Below are positions 47,172 to 57,724 of a stretch of 64,000 bases of DNA, piece by piece. Within the stretch, counting starts at the first letter, position 1, and every line of letters begins with the position of its first letter. This stretch comes from Pseudorhodoplanes sp. (GTDB lineage Bacteria; Pseudomonadota; Alphaproteobacteria; Rhizobiales; Xanthobacteraceae), in the NCBI GenBank assembly GCA_032027085.1, contig JAVSMS010000001.1:3573730-3637729 (forward strand), read 5' to 3'. The position numbers were made by a program, and so were the translations under genes. The notes under the pieces were generated by a model that searched no databases, was not told the origin of the DNA, and saw nothing but the letters and a program-made list of their open reading frames with translations.

Positions 47172-47395
47172 GATCTTCTCTTACCTTTCCCGGCCGAGCG
47201 GGAAGAGGTCGACTTTCGAACGAAGTGAGAAAGCTGGTGAGGGCGGCTCATTGCTTCCCACACACGCCCCCTCGCCCGGCGCAGCTTCGCTGCTCGCCAC
47301 CCTCTCAACCGAAGTCGGATTTCTTCGACTTCGGCCTTGCTCTTAGTGTCGAAACTTAAGTGAAACCCAAGTTTCGGTGCAAGCGGGGCGCGGGT
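47172..47395. repeat. Intergenic repeat-like region with hairpins
   Basis: This 224-bp spacer upstream of queA breaks an otherwise tight operon. It contains TTCCCG/CGGGAA (47187-47192 with 47199-47204), a TGAGGGCGG...CGCCCCCTCGCC-like imperfect repeat, and CCGAAGTCG/CGACTTCGG (47309-47317 with 47326-47334). It looks like a dispersed intergenic element of GC-rich alphaproteobacteria. No coding frame is supported. Confidence 0.5.
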
Positions 47396-47857
47396 TTAGG
47401 CATCCGCGGCGATCGTCGCCTTGACGATCTTGTCGGGATTTTGCACCGGCTCGCCGCGCTTGATCTTGTCGACATTCTCCATCCCGGAGATCACCCGCCC
47501 CCAGACCGTATATTGCCGGTCGAGGAACCGCGCGTCGTCGAAGCAGATGAAGAACTGGCTGTCGCCGGAATCCGGATTGGAAGCGCGCGCCATCGACACC
47601 GTGCCGCGTTCATGCGGTTGGTTGTTGAACTCCGCCTTTAGTTTCTTGCCGGAGCCGCCGGTGCCGGTGCCTTGCGGGCATCCGGTCTGCGCCATGAAGC
47701 CCTCGATCACACGATGGAACACGATCCCGTCATAGAAGCCTTCGCGCACCAGTTCCTTGATGCGCGCGACGTGGTTCGGTGCGATGCCGGGCAGCATCTC
47801 AATGACGACATCGCCCTGGGTGGTCTCAAGCTTGAGGGTGTTTTCGGGTTCGGCCAT
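47396..47857 (-). CDS. Cytoplasmic cyclophilin-type peptidylprolyl isomerase
   Basis: Cyclophilin of 153 residues without a signal peptide. Active-site sequence FHRVIEGFMAQTGCPQGTGTGG (arginine in FHRV, QTG), then SMARASNPDSGDSQFFICFDD and YTVWGRVISGMENVDKI. These match the PpiB-type cyclophilin fold. It is 28 bp downstream of a second, exported cyclophilin, a tandem pair typical of alphaproteobacteria. Confidence 0.93.
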   Translation of the reverse strand: MAEPENTLKLETTQGDVVIEMLPGIAPNHVARIKELVREGFYDGIVFHRVIEGFMAQTGCPQGTGTGGSGKKLKAEFNNQPHERGTVSMARASNPDSGDSQFFICFDDARFLDRQYTVWGRVISGMENVDKIKRGEPVQNPDKIVKATIAADA

Positions 47858-47885
47858 GACACTACTCTCTTTCTTTTATTGTTGA

Positions 47886-48419
47886 TCAGCGCTTAGCATC
47901 GGCCTGCACCGAGGCCTTCACGATGCGGTCGGGATTGGGCACAGGCTCGCCGCGATTGAGCTTGTCGACATTCTCCATGCCCGACACCACCTCGCCAATC
48001 ACGGTGTATTGCCCGTTCAGGTGCGGTGCATCGGCGAACATGATGAAAAACTGGCAATTGGCCGAATTCGGGTCGGAGGCGCGCGCCATGCCGACAACGC
48101 CGCGCTTGAACGGCACTTTGGAAAATTCGGAGATGATGTTCGGATATTTCGATTTGCCGGTGCCGTTGCCCTTGTCGCCGTCGCCGGTCTGCGCCATGAA
48201 TCCGGTGATCACACGATGGAACGGCGCGTTGTTGTAAAAGCCCTCGCGCGCCAGCGTCTTGATGCGCTCGGCATGCTTGGGCGCAAGATCGGGCCGCAAG
48301 CGGATCACTACATTGCCTTTGGTGGTTTCTAGCACCACCGTATTCTGCGGGTCGTTCTGTTGCGCGACGGCGGGCAGAGCGCAAACAAGCGCAGCCAGCA
48401 CAGCGAGAATGCGGATCAT
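47886..48419 (-). CDS. Exported cyclophilin-type peptidylprolyl isomerase
   Basis: Cyclophilin of 177 residues with a signal peptide (ILAVLAALVCALPAVAQQ), so periplasmic. The catalytic FHRVITGFMAQTGDGDKGNGTG, MARASDPNSANCQFFIMFAD and GEVVSGMENVDKL are intact. It pairs with the cytoplasmic copy downstream, giving one isomerase for each compartment. It is 45 bp downstream of coaD on the same strand. Confidence 0.93.
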   Translation of the reverse strand: MIRILAVLAALVCALPAVAQQNDPQNTVVLETTKGNVVIRLRPDLAPKHAERIKTLAREGFYNNAPFHRVITGFMAQTGDGDKGNGTGKSKYPNIISEFSKVPFKRGVVGMARASDPNSANCQFFIMFADAPHLNGQYTVIGEVVSGMENVDKLNRGEPVPNPDRIVKASVQADAKR

Positions 48420-48464
48420 GACGGCTCCTTGAACAAGCTTGAATCCAACCGGTCGATCAGCCGG

Positions 48465-48962
48465 CTATTTCGAAAATTTCTGTTTCAGACGCGCGGCGAC
48501 GGCGGGCGGCACGAATTGCGAGACGTCGCCGCCCATGCTGGCGATCTGCCGCACGAGTGTGGCGGTGATCGGGCGCACCAAAGGTGTCGCGGGCAGGAAG
48601 ACGGTCTGGATCTCCGGCATCATGGCGCCGTTCATTCCGGCCATCTGCATTTCATAGTCGAGGTCGGTGCCGTCGCGCAGGCCGCGGATCAGCAGGTTCG
48701 CCCCTTCCCGCTTGGCCGCCATGACCACCAGATCGGCAAAGGTGACACAGGCCAGATCGCAGCCGGCCTCCTTCGCCGTCTGCGCGCAGCTTTCCAGCAG
48801 CATGGCGACGCGGTCTTCCGGTGAAAAAAGTGGAGACTTGCCGGGATGAACCCCAATGGCCAGCACCAGCTTGTCGGCAAGGCGGGCGGCCTGGCGGACA
48901 ACGTCGATATGACCGTTGGTGACGGGATCGAACGACCCCGCATAGAGGGCAACGCGCGGCAT
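48465..48962 (-). CDS. coaD: Phosphopantetheine adenylyltransferase CoaD
   Basis: Converts 4'-phosphopantetheine and ATP to dephospho-CoA. It has 165 residues. [17 protein letters not shown] gives the nucleotidyl-transferase T/HxGH motif, and [19 protein letters not shown] is typical. The usual ISSTxVR C-terminal motif reads [10 protein letters not shown]. It is first in the coaD-ppi-ppi-queA-tgt gene run. The gene to its right is divergent. Confidence 0.94.
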   Translation of the reverse strand: MPRVALYAGSFDPVTNGHIDVVRQAARLADKLVLAIGVHPGKSPLFSPEDRVAMLLESCAQTAKEAGCDLACVTFADLVVMAAKREGANLLIRGLRDGTDLDYEMQMAGMNGAMMPEIQTVFLPATPLVRPITATLVRQIASMGGDVSQFVPPAVAARLKQKFSK

Positions 48963-49152
48963 GGCTGGGGTCTATCCAAAGGCCGTCGGGGCCGCAAGGG
49001 CCGGTAACCCCACGTCTATCATCCGGTTCCTTAACAAAATCGGATATATTGCTTTAACCCTGCCCCGTTGAGCTGAACCAAATGGTCCCCTGAAGCGTCT
49101 AATGAACGGAAGCGGCCCGCCGAGGCCGTCAAGCGCAACAGGGACAGAGATC

Positions 49153-49536
49153 ATGCTCAAAGCCGTTTCAGCCATCGCGGTCGCCGCCGCGCTTGCCGGG
49201 GCAGCCATGATCTTTCCGGCCATGACCCCGGAAGTTGCCGCCAGCGCGCCGGTCCCCGCCGCAAAGACCGACCGCGCCGACACCCCCGCCTCCTGCGAAC
49301 GCCAGGGCTGGCCCTACTACGAAGCCAATTGCCTGCGCGACGAAAACCGCAATGCCGGCCGCGTACCGCAGATCCGCATCATCTCGACCGACCGCGTACA
49401 TCTCAGCCAGCCTGACGCGCCGGTGTTCGAGCCGATGCCGTTGCCGACCGCGCATGCGGAATTGCCTGCCAACCCTCTGTCTGTGCCAGCTTGGCCCGAA
49501 TATCTCGGTTCGCTTCAGGTGATGGTCACCCGCTAG
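49153..49536 (+). CDS. Hypothetical exported protein
   Basis: A 127-residue protein from the ATG at 49153; the frame is open from 49102. An N-terminal hydrophobic stretch (AVSAIAVAAALAGAAMIF) acts as a signal peptide or anchor, followed by an Ala/Pro linker and a domain with two cysteines (ASCERQGWPYYEANCL), a WPYYxxxC pattern common in small Rhizobiales exported proteins. It is convergent with the aldehyde dehydrogenase, only 3 bp between stops. The role is unknown. Confidence 0.65.
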   Translation: MLKAVSAIAVAAALAGAAMIFPAMTPEVAASAPVPAAKTDRADTPASCERQGWPYYEANCLRDENRNAGRVPQIRIISTDRVHLSQPDAPVFEPMPLPTAHAELPANPLSVPAWPEYLGSLQVMVTR

Positions 49537-49539
49537 CGC

Positions 49540-51042
49540 CTAGGCGTAGCGAATGATCACGCTTTTGGTCTCCAGATAGCCGTCCAGCGCCGCCCGGCCG
49601 TGTTCGCGGCCGATACCCGATTGCTTCATGCCACCGAAAGGCACGTTGGGATCGAGCGTGTTGTGGCTGTTGACCCAGACCGTCCCCGCCTTCAGCGACT
49701 TCACCACCTTGAACGCCTTGTTGAGATCGCGCGTCCAGACCGATGCAGCGAGGCCGTAGCGGCTGTCATTGGCGATCCTGATCGCCTCGTCGAGATCGTC
49801 GAACGGCAGCGCCGCGATCACCGGTCCGAAAATCTCGTCGCGCACCGCTTCGTCCTGCGGCTTCAACCCTGCCAATATGGTCGGCGCGATGAAATAGCCG
49901 CCATCCGGCACCGAGCGATTGCCCGCCACAAGACTGGCGCCGGCCTTCTTCGCCCGCTCGACAAAGCCGCTGACCCGGTCCTGCTGTATCTTCGACACCA
50001 GCGGGTTGATCTGGGCCTTGGGATCGAGGCCGGAGCCGAGCGACATGCCGTCGGCGACGCTGCCGAGTTTTGCCAGCGTCTTGTCGTAGATTTTCCGGTC
50101 GATCAGCACGCGGGTGGCGGCGGTGCAAACCTGGCCCTGATTGAAAAACATGCCAAGACCCGCGAGCAGGCCTTCCATGTTCTCGTCCATATCGGAGAAC
50201 AGAATCATCGGCGACTTGCCGCCGAGTTCGAGCGTGAACCGCGCGAGATTGTCCACGGCCGCGTGTCCGATCAGTTTGCCGACCTCGGTCGAGCCGGTGA
50301 AGGTCAGCTTGTCGATGCCCGGATGCTTGGCGAGCGCCGCGCCCGTCGTCGGACCGTCGCCGGTGACAATGTTCACGACGCCCTTCGGGAAGCCGGCTTC
50401 ATTGATGAGCTGGCCGAGATAGAGCGCGGTGAGCGGCGTTTCCTCTGCCGGCTTCAGCACAATCGTGCAGCCACAGGTCAGGGCCGGCGCGATCTTCCAG
50501 ATCGCCATCAACAGCGGGAAATTCCACGGCACGATGGCGCCGACGACACCGACCGGCTCCTTGATGGTGCAGGCGAAATGCTGCGCGCCGGGCGGAATGG
50601 GAATGGTCGCGTCAAGCGTCGCGCCTTCGATTTTGGTCGCCCAGCCAGCCATGTAGCGCAGCCACTGCACCGATCCGGACACATCCACCGCGCGCGCATT
50701 GCCGATGCTCTTGCCGTTCTCCAAAGTCTCAAGCTGCGACAGCGGCTCAATATGCTGCTGGATGAGATCGGCGAGTTTCAGCAGCATCGCCTCGCGTGCC
50801 GCCGGCGGCGTCGCCGCCCAGGCGCCGTTCAGCGCTGCGCGCGCCGCAGCGACCGCCTGATCGATGCCGGCGGCCGTGACATTCGGCACTTCGCCGATCG
50901 ATGTGCCAGTTGCCGGATCATAGACGGCGATACCTCCCGCATCCGGCAGCTTGCGATATTCGCCATCGAAGAAGGAATTCAGCGGGCCGGACAGAAACGC
51001 CTTGGTTTTCTCGCTCAGCCCGGCTGCGGCTGCGATATTCAT
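49540..51042 (-). CDS. NAD-dependent aldehyde dehydrogenase
   Basis: Aldehyde dehydrogenase of 500 residues. Catalytic glutamate in LELGGKSPM at about 267 and nucleophilic cysteine in NQGQVCTAATR at about 303 are present. The cofactor motif FTGSTEVGKLIG and GAIVPWNFPLLMAIWK are typical. It is of the broad-specificity class (phenylacetaldehyde, betaine and indole-acetaldehyde types). The window also has an indolepyruvate decarboxylase at 57725, so an aldehyde substrate of that kind is possible. Confidence 0.88.
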   Translation of the reverse strand: MNIAAAAGLSEKTKAFLSGPLNSFFDGEYRKLPDAGGIAVYDPATGTSIGEVPNVTAAGIDQAVAAARAALNGAWAATPPAAREAMLLKLADLIQQHIEPLSQLETLENGKSIGNARAVDVSGSVQWLRYMAGWATKIEGATLDATIPIPPGAQHFACTIKEPVGVVGAIVPWNFPLLMAIWKIAPALTCGCTIVLKPAEETPLTALYLGQLINEAGFPKGVVNIVTGDGPTTGAALAKHPGIDKLTFTGSTEVGKLIGHAAVDNLARFTLELGGKSPMILFSDMDENMEGLLAGLGMFFNQGQVCTAATRVLIDRKIYDKTLAKLGSVADGMSLGSGLDPKAQINPLVSKIQQDRVSGFVERAKKAGASLVAGNRSVPDGGYFIAPTILAGLKPQDEAVRDEIFGPVIAALPFDDLDEAIRIANDSRYGLAASVWTRDLNKAFKVVKSLKAGTVWVNSHNTLDPNVPFGGMKQSGIGREHGRAALDGYLETKSVIIRYA

Positions 51043-51291
51043 GAGAGCCTCCCGTATGATGTCTTTCCATCAGCCTGCACTATACTGCATGATGCGGCAA
51101 GCGCGGACGGCCGCTGGTCGGCCACGTGTTGCGCCGCTAGGCGCGCCCGCGAATCAGGGGTCGTGGCACCGTTTTGCGGCCGACGCCGGCGACCCCCGTC
51201 TGGAGACGGCCGGACTCCCAAAGTGATGGAGATCCTGCAAACAGGCTCATGTTGATTGCGTGACGGGAGCTTCCAGCGATGAGTAAGGCGA

Positions 51292-51891
51292 TCAGCTCAG
51301 GCCGGGAATTTCGACCAGCAGGGTGAAGCCGTTCAGCATCAGCAGCGTGCCGAGGAGGCCAAGCCCTCCGCCCACAAAGCTCAGCCAGACCAAGTCGGCA
51401 ACGATTGCAACCGAAATGAGCACAATGGCGATCTGCAACAGCGCTTCGGCATAATCGAAATACGGGTCCTGCTTCAGCGCGTGATCGCGCAGCGCTTCAT
51501 GCTGCTTGGCGCGCTGGATCAGTTCCTTCTTGCCTTCATTGGTCTCGGGCTCCGATTCATAGCGCGCCACCGTCTTGCGATAGCCGTCGATCTTCTGCTT
51601 CAGCGTCGCCTTGGCGTCCTCCGGCAACGCCGGGTCGTTCAGGAAGGCCAGTTCGAACTGGTCGGCCGCCAGCGCGATCGAGGTCTGACGCATATTCTTG
51701 GCCTGGAAGAAATTCCAGTAATTGGACGCCAGCACATTGTTGTTGACCGCTTCTTTGCCGGCATTGGAGCCGCCGAGGCTGGTGATCGCCAAAATCATCG
51801 CCAGAATGGCAATGACGATTGCGGCCCGCTGCCGGAATTTGTCGTGGGTCTTTTCCTGATCCATCATTTCGCTGGCGTCTTCAGCCTTCAT
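51292..51891 (-). CDS. DUF4337-like membrane protein
   Basis: Membrane protein of 199 residues. An N-terminal helix (AAIVIAILAMILAITSLGG) is followed by NNVLASNYWNFFQAKNMRQT, typical of DUF4337, a coiled-coil-like helix-rich middle (about 85-150), and two C-terminal helices. An ATG a few codons later is an alternative start. The function is unknown. It lies between gyrA and the aldehyde dehydrogenase on the same strand. Confidence 0.78.
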   Translation of the reverse strand: MKAEDASEMMDQEKTHDKFRQRAAIVIAILAMILAITSLGGSNAGKEAVNNNVLASNYWNFFQAKNMRQTSIALAADQFELAFLNDPALPEDAKATLKQKIDGYRKTVARYESEPETNEGKKELIQRAKQHEALRDHALKQDPYFDYAEALLQIAIVLISVAIVADLVWLSFVGGGLGLLGTLLMLNGFTLLVEIPGLS

Positions 51892-51984
51892 GACATCCCT
51901 CGTCGCTGCGGCGCAAGCGGCGCCACAGCTCCCTTTGCATTCTTGATGTGAGTGGAATGTGAACCTTCGGGCTTGTGCGCCCGG

Positions 51985-54705
<2,721 letters not shown>

Positions 54706-54918
54706 AGGAGAAATCCTGGCGAATCCAGAAGTGGCTTTCTAGCCCATTTGCCGTCTGAAAGCCAAGTAAAACCGCACCTGAAACGTTCTTATTATCCTTT
54801 ACATATCAAAGACTTGTGACATATTTTTCGGGCGATGCGAAACCGCGTCACAATCTGCACGATTGCGACAAAATCCGGCTAGATTGGCGGGGCGCAGGAC
54901 CCGCAACGAACATCCCCC

Positions 54919-55542
54919 ATGCCGCTCGAATTTGCCGTTTCCGCGCTGGTGACGCTGCTGGTCGTGGTTGACCCGGTCGGTCTTGTTCCGGCTTTCATCT
55001 CCATGACCGAGGGCTTGCCGTCGTCGGCACGGCGACAGGTCGCGATCCGCGCCTGCCTGATCGCTCTCTGCATCCTGCTCGGCTCCGCGCTGATCGGCGA
55101 CTGGCTCCTTAAACATCTCGGCATCGGCCTGCCGGCATTCCGCATTGCCGGCGGATTGCTGCTGTTCTGGATCGCCTCTGACATGGTGTTCGGCTGGCGC
55201 GTCGAACGCGATGCCCGAACCGCCGAACAGGCTGTGCACGAGCATGTGCGCAACATCGCCGCCTTTCCGCTCGCCATTCCGTTGCTGGCGGGCCCTGGGG
55301 CGATTACCGCTGTCATCCTTCTCGCCGGCCGGACGCGCGGCGATCTCGCCATGCTTGGCGGCATTCTCGGCGTGATCGTGCTTGTGATGCTGTCGTCGCT
55401 CGTTGTGTTTTTATTCGCGACCCGTATCGCAAAACTCCTTGGCGTCACCGGTAACATCGTGATGTCACGGCTGCTCGGCGTGATCCTTGCCGCACTGGCG
55501 GTGCAATTCGTGATCGACGGCGTCCGCGCGGTATGGAGCTAA
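54919..55542 (+). CDS. MarC family integral membrane protein
   Basis: MarC/UPF0056 protein of 207 residues with six helices. The family start LEFAVSALVTLLVVVDPVGLVPAF and AFPLAIPLLAGPGAITAVI are diagnostic. MarC was once linked to multiple antibiotic resistance, later disproved for E. coli; its activity is unknown. The 213-bp spacer to divergent gyrA probably holds both promoters, but no consensus elements were assigned. Confidence 0.9.
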   Translation: MPLEFAVSALVTLLVVVDPVGLVPAFISMTEGLPSSARRQVAIRACLIALCILLGSALIGDWLLKHLGIGLPAFRIAGGLLLFWIASDMVFGWRVERDARTAEQAVHEHVRNIAAFPLAIPLLAGPGAITAVILLAGRTRGDLAMLGGILGVIVLVMLSSLVVFLFATRIAKLLGVTGNIVMSRLLGVILAALAVQFVIDGVRAVWS

Positions 55543-55660
55543 AGTGTTTTTGCGGCGAAGTGGGAACCGGTTCGCCGCAGAAAACGCGATCAAATAAAGG
55601 AATCTGGAGCATGATCCAATCTGAGCGGATCATCTTTTGGTCCAGGTTCCGCCAGCAGGG
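55543..55660. repeat. Dispersed alphaproteobacterial intergenic repeat
   Basis: GCGGCGAA(GTGGGAACCGG)TTCGCCGC forms a hairpin (55552-55559 with 55571-55578). It is followed by AAAACGCGATCAAATAAAGG, then ATGATCC...GGATCAT. I recall very similar intergenic sequences across Rhizobiales genomes, with the same GAAGTGG-ACCGGTTCGC core; this was not searched. No coding frame is supported. Confidence 0.6.
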
Positions 55661-55683
55661 CCCCTAAAAAAATTTCGATCGTA

Positions 55684-55710
55684 TGTCGATCCCGCCGTCT
55701 GCCGTTCGTC
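55684..55710 (+). promoter_or_regulatory. Candidate ECF42-type promoter of the DGPF gene
   Basis: TGTCGA at 55684-55689 and CGTC at 55707-55710 are 17 bp apart, 52 bp upstream of the DGPF start codon. These match the -35 and -10 motifs described for ECF42 sigma factors in Streptomyces (TGTCGA and CG[A/T]C), as recalled. An ECF42-like gene follows the DGPF gene. GAGGAGG at 55748-55754 is the ribosome-binding site. Confidence 0.55.
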
Positions 55711-55761
55711 GTGGGAGCAGGAAGGCCGCTGGGGCCTCCATGGATCTGAGGAGGCAGAACA

Positions 55762-56184
55762 ATGCGTGTCATGGTGATGGTGAAGGCGACGAAGGACTCC
55801 GAAGCGGGCATCATGCCGTCGACCGAGTTGCTTGAGGCCATGGGCAAGTTCAACGAGGAACTGGTGAATGCCGGAATCATGCTGGCCGGCGACGGCCTGA
55901 AGCCGTCGTCTCAGGGCAAGCGCGTGGCTTTTGACGGCCCGGGCCGCACCGTCATCGACGGACCCTTCGCCGAAACCCGCGAGCTGGTCGCGGGCTACTG
56001 GATCTGGGAGGTCAAGGACATGGCCGAGGCAGTCGAATGGGTAAAGCGCTGCCCCAACCCGATGCCGGGTCCGAGCGAGATCGAAATCCGCCCGCTGTAC
56101 GAGATGGCGGATTTCGACGAGGTGATGACGCCCGACGCGGCCGCACCGCACGATCGGGTCCGCGAAAAGCTGGAGCGGCGCTGA
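55762..56184 (+). CDS. DGPF/YciI-like domain protein
   Basis: A 140-residue YCII/DGPF-family protein. It opens with MRVMVMVKATKDSEAG and includes the signature VIDGPFAETRELVAGYWIW at about 64-82. The fold is a ferredoxin-like dimer, as in YciI. Genes of this type are linked with ECF42 sigma factors in many bacteria, and such a sigma gene lies about 200 bp downstream on the same strand. It is therefore the probable target or partner. No catalytic role is established. Confidence 0.85.
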   Translation: MRVMVMVKATKDSEAGIMPSTELLEAMGKFNEELVNAGIMLAGDGLKPSSQGKRVAFDGPGRTVIDGPFAETRELVAGYWIWEVKDMAEAVEWVKRCPNPMPGPSEIEIRPLYEMADFDEVMTPDAAAPHDRVREKLERR

Positions 56185-56386
56185 GGCAAGCCGTCCGGCG
56201 CTGGGGCGTGGTTGGCCGCGTCCCAGCCGCGCCGCCGCAACGCCTTTGTCGAGCGGGCGGCGCATTGCCTCCGTCCGCCCGGCGTAAAATCACTCACAAG
56301 GCGCAAAGGCCTGACGCCGCGACACCATCGGCAAGGTCAGCGCGACCAGCTTGCCTTGCGCCCCGCCTTTCCCTTAAGCGGGGCGC

Positions 56387-57649
56387 GTGGCAGCGCGCGA
56401 AACCCATAACGCGATCGAAACCGTATTTCGCATCGAGCAGGCGAGGCTGATCGCCGGCCTCACCAGGATGGTGCGGGACGTGGGGCTCGCCGAGGAGCTG
56501 GCGCAAGATGCGCTTGTGACCGCGCTCGCCGAATGGCCGAAGACCGGGGTTCCGGACAGGCCAGGTGCCTGGCTGATGGCTGCAGCCAAACGCCGGGCCA
56601 TCGACGGGCTTCGCCGCGAAAAGATGCTCGCACGCAAGCACGCCGAGATTGGCCGGGACCTCGAGGACGAGCGCGACACCCGCATCGAGAAGATCGATGC
56701 CTCCTTGGACGACGACCTTGGCGACGAACTGCTCGGTCTTATCTTCGCCGCTTGCCACCCGGTCCTGTCGCCCGAGGCGCGTGCGGCGCTCACCTTGCGG
56801 CTGATCGGCGGGTTGACCACGGACGAGATCGCCCGCGCCTTTCTCTCGAACGAAGCGACCATTGCCCAGCGTATCGTCCGGGCCAAGAAGACCCTGCGTG
56901 AGGCCAACCTGACCTATCAGGTGCCACGCGGCAAGGAACGGCAAGCGCGCCTCGCTTCGGTGCTGGAGGTCATCTACCTGGTCTTCAACGAAGGCTATGC
57001 CGCCACCGCCGGCGAAGACCTGATCCGACCGGCCCTGTGCGCCGAGGCGCAACGTCTCGGCCGCATTCTTGCCGGCGTGCTGCCTGAGGAGCCCGAGGTG
57101 TTCGGTCTCCTCGCGCTGATGGAAATCCAGGCCTCGCGTCTTGCCGCCCGTACGGCGCCGGATGGCTCATTCATTCCCCTGCCCGAGCAGAACCGCGCCC
57201 GCTGGGACCAACTACTGATCCGCCGCGGCCTAGCCGCGCTCGAACGCGCGGAAGCGCTCGGCGGCACAAACGGACCCTATGTGCTGCAAGCCGAACTCGC
57301 CGCCTGCCATGCAAGGGCACGCAAGGCGGATGACACGGACTGGGCGAGGATCGCGGGGCTTTACGACACGCTCCGCGACGTCATGCCCACCCCCGTTGTC
57401 GACCTCAATCGCGCGGTGGCTCACAGCATGGCTTTCGGCCCGGAGGCCGGACTGACGCTGTTAGGCGAGATCGAACAGGCTGCGGCCCTGCGCAACTACG
57501 CGCCGCTCCCGGCGGCAAAGGGCGATTTTCTGTTTCGAGCAGGCCGACTGCCAGAAGCCAGGGTTGAATTCGAGCGTGCAGCAGACCTCACCCGCAATGT
57601 CCGGGAAAAGGCTTTCCTGCTCGGACGCGCGGCGGCCTGCGGCAACTGA
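56387..57649 (+). CDS. ECF42-like sigma factor with C-terminal TPR-type extension
   Basis: Sigma-70 family ECF protein of 420 residues from a GTG. Region 2 has LAEELAQDALVTALAEWP and GAWLMAAAKRRAIDGLRR. Region 4 has LTLRLIGGLTTDEIARAFL and ATIAQRIVRAKKTL. About 220 residues follow of helical, TPR-like sequence (about 190-420), as in ECF42 (SigJ-related) proteins, instead of a neighbouring anti-sigma factor. The DGPF gene upstream fits the known pairing. A second TGTCGA lies at 56247-56252, but the next CGTC is 19 bp away, so it is weak. Confidence 0.85.
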   Translation: MAARETHNAIETVFRIEQARLIAGLTRMVRDVGLAEELAQDALVTALAEWPKTGVPDRPGAWLMAAAKRRAIDGLRREKMLARKHAEIGRDLEDERDTRIEKIDASLDDDLGDELLGLIFAACHPVLSPEARAALTLRLIGGLTTDEIARAFLSNEATIAQRIVRAKKTLREANLTYQVPRGKERQARLASVLEVIYLVFNEGYAATAGEDLIRPALCAEAQRLGRILAGVLPEEPEVFGLLALMEIQASRLAARTAPDGSFIPLPEQNRARWDQLLIRRGLAALERAEALGGTNGPYVLQAELAACHARARKADDTDWARIAGLYDTLRDVMPTPVVDLNRAVAHSMAFGPEAGLTLLGEIEQAAALRNYAPLPAAKGDFLFRAGRLPEARVEFERAADLTRNVREKAFLLGRAAACGN

Positions 57650-57724
57650 CCTTCAATCCGGCGTGTATTTGCTCTTGCGGAATTCCTCAAACGAACATCG
57701 TTCCGTCTTCGCGCAGCCGTCCTC

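Noticed and set aside
56247-56275. Second ECF42-type promoter before the sigma gene
   Set aside because: TGTCGA is present, but the next CGTC is 19 bp away rather than 17, and the region is GC-rich enough for chance matches.
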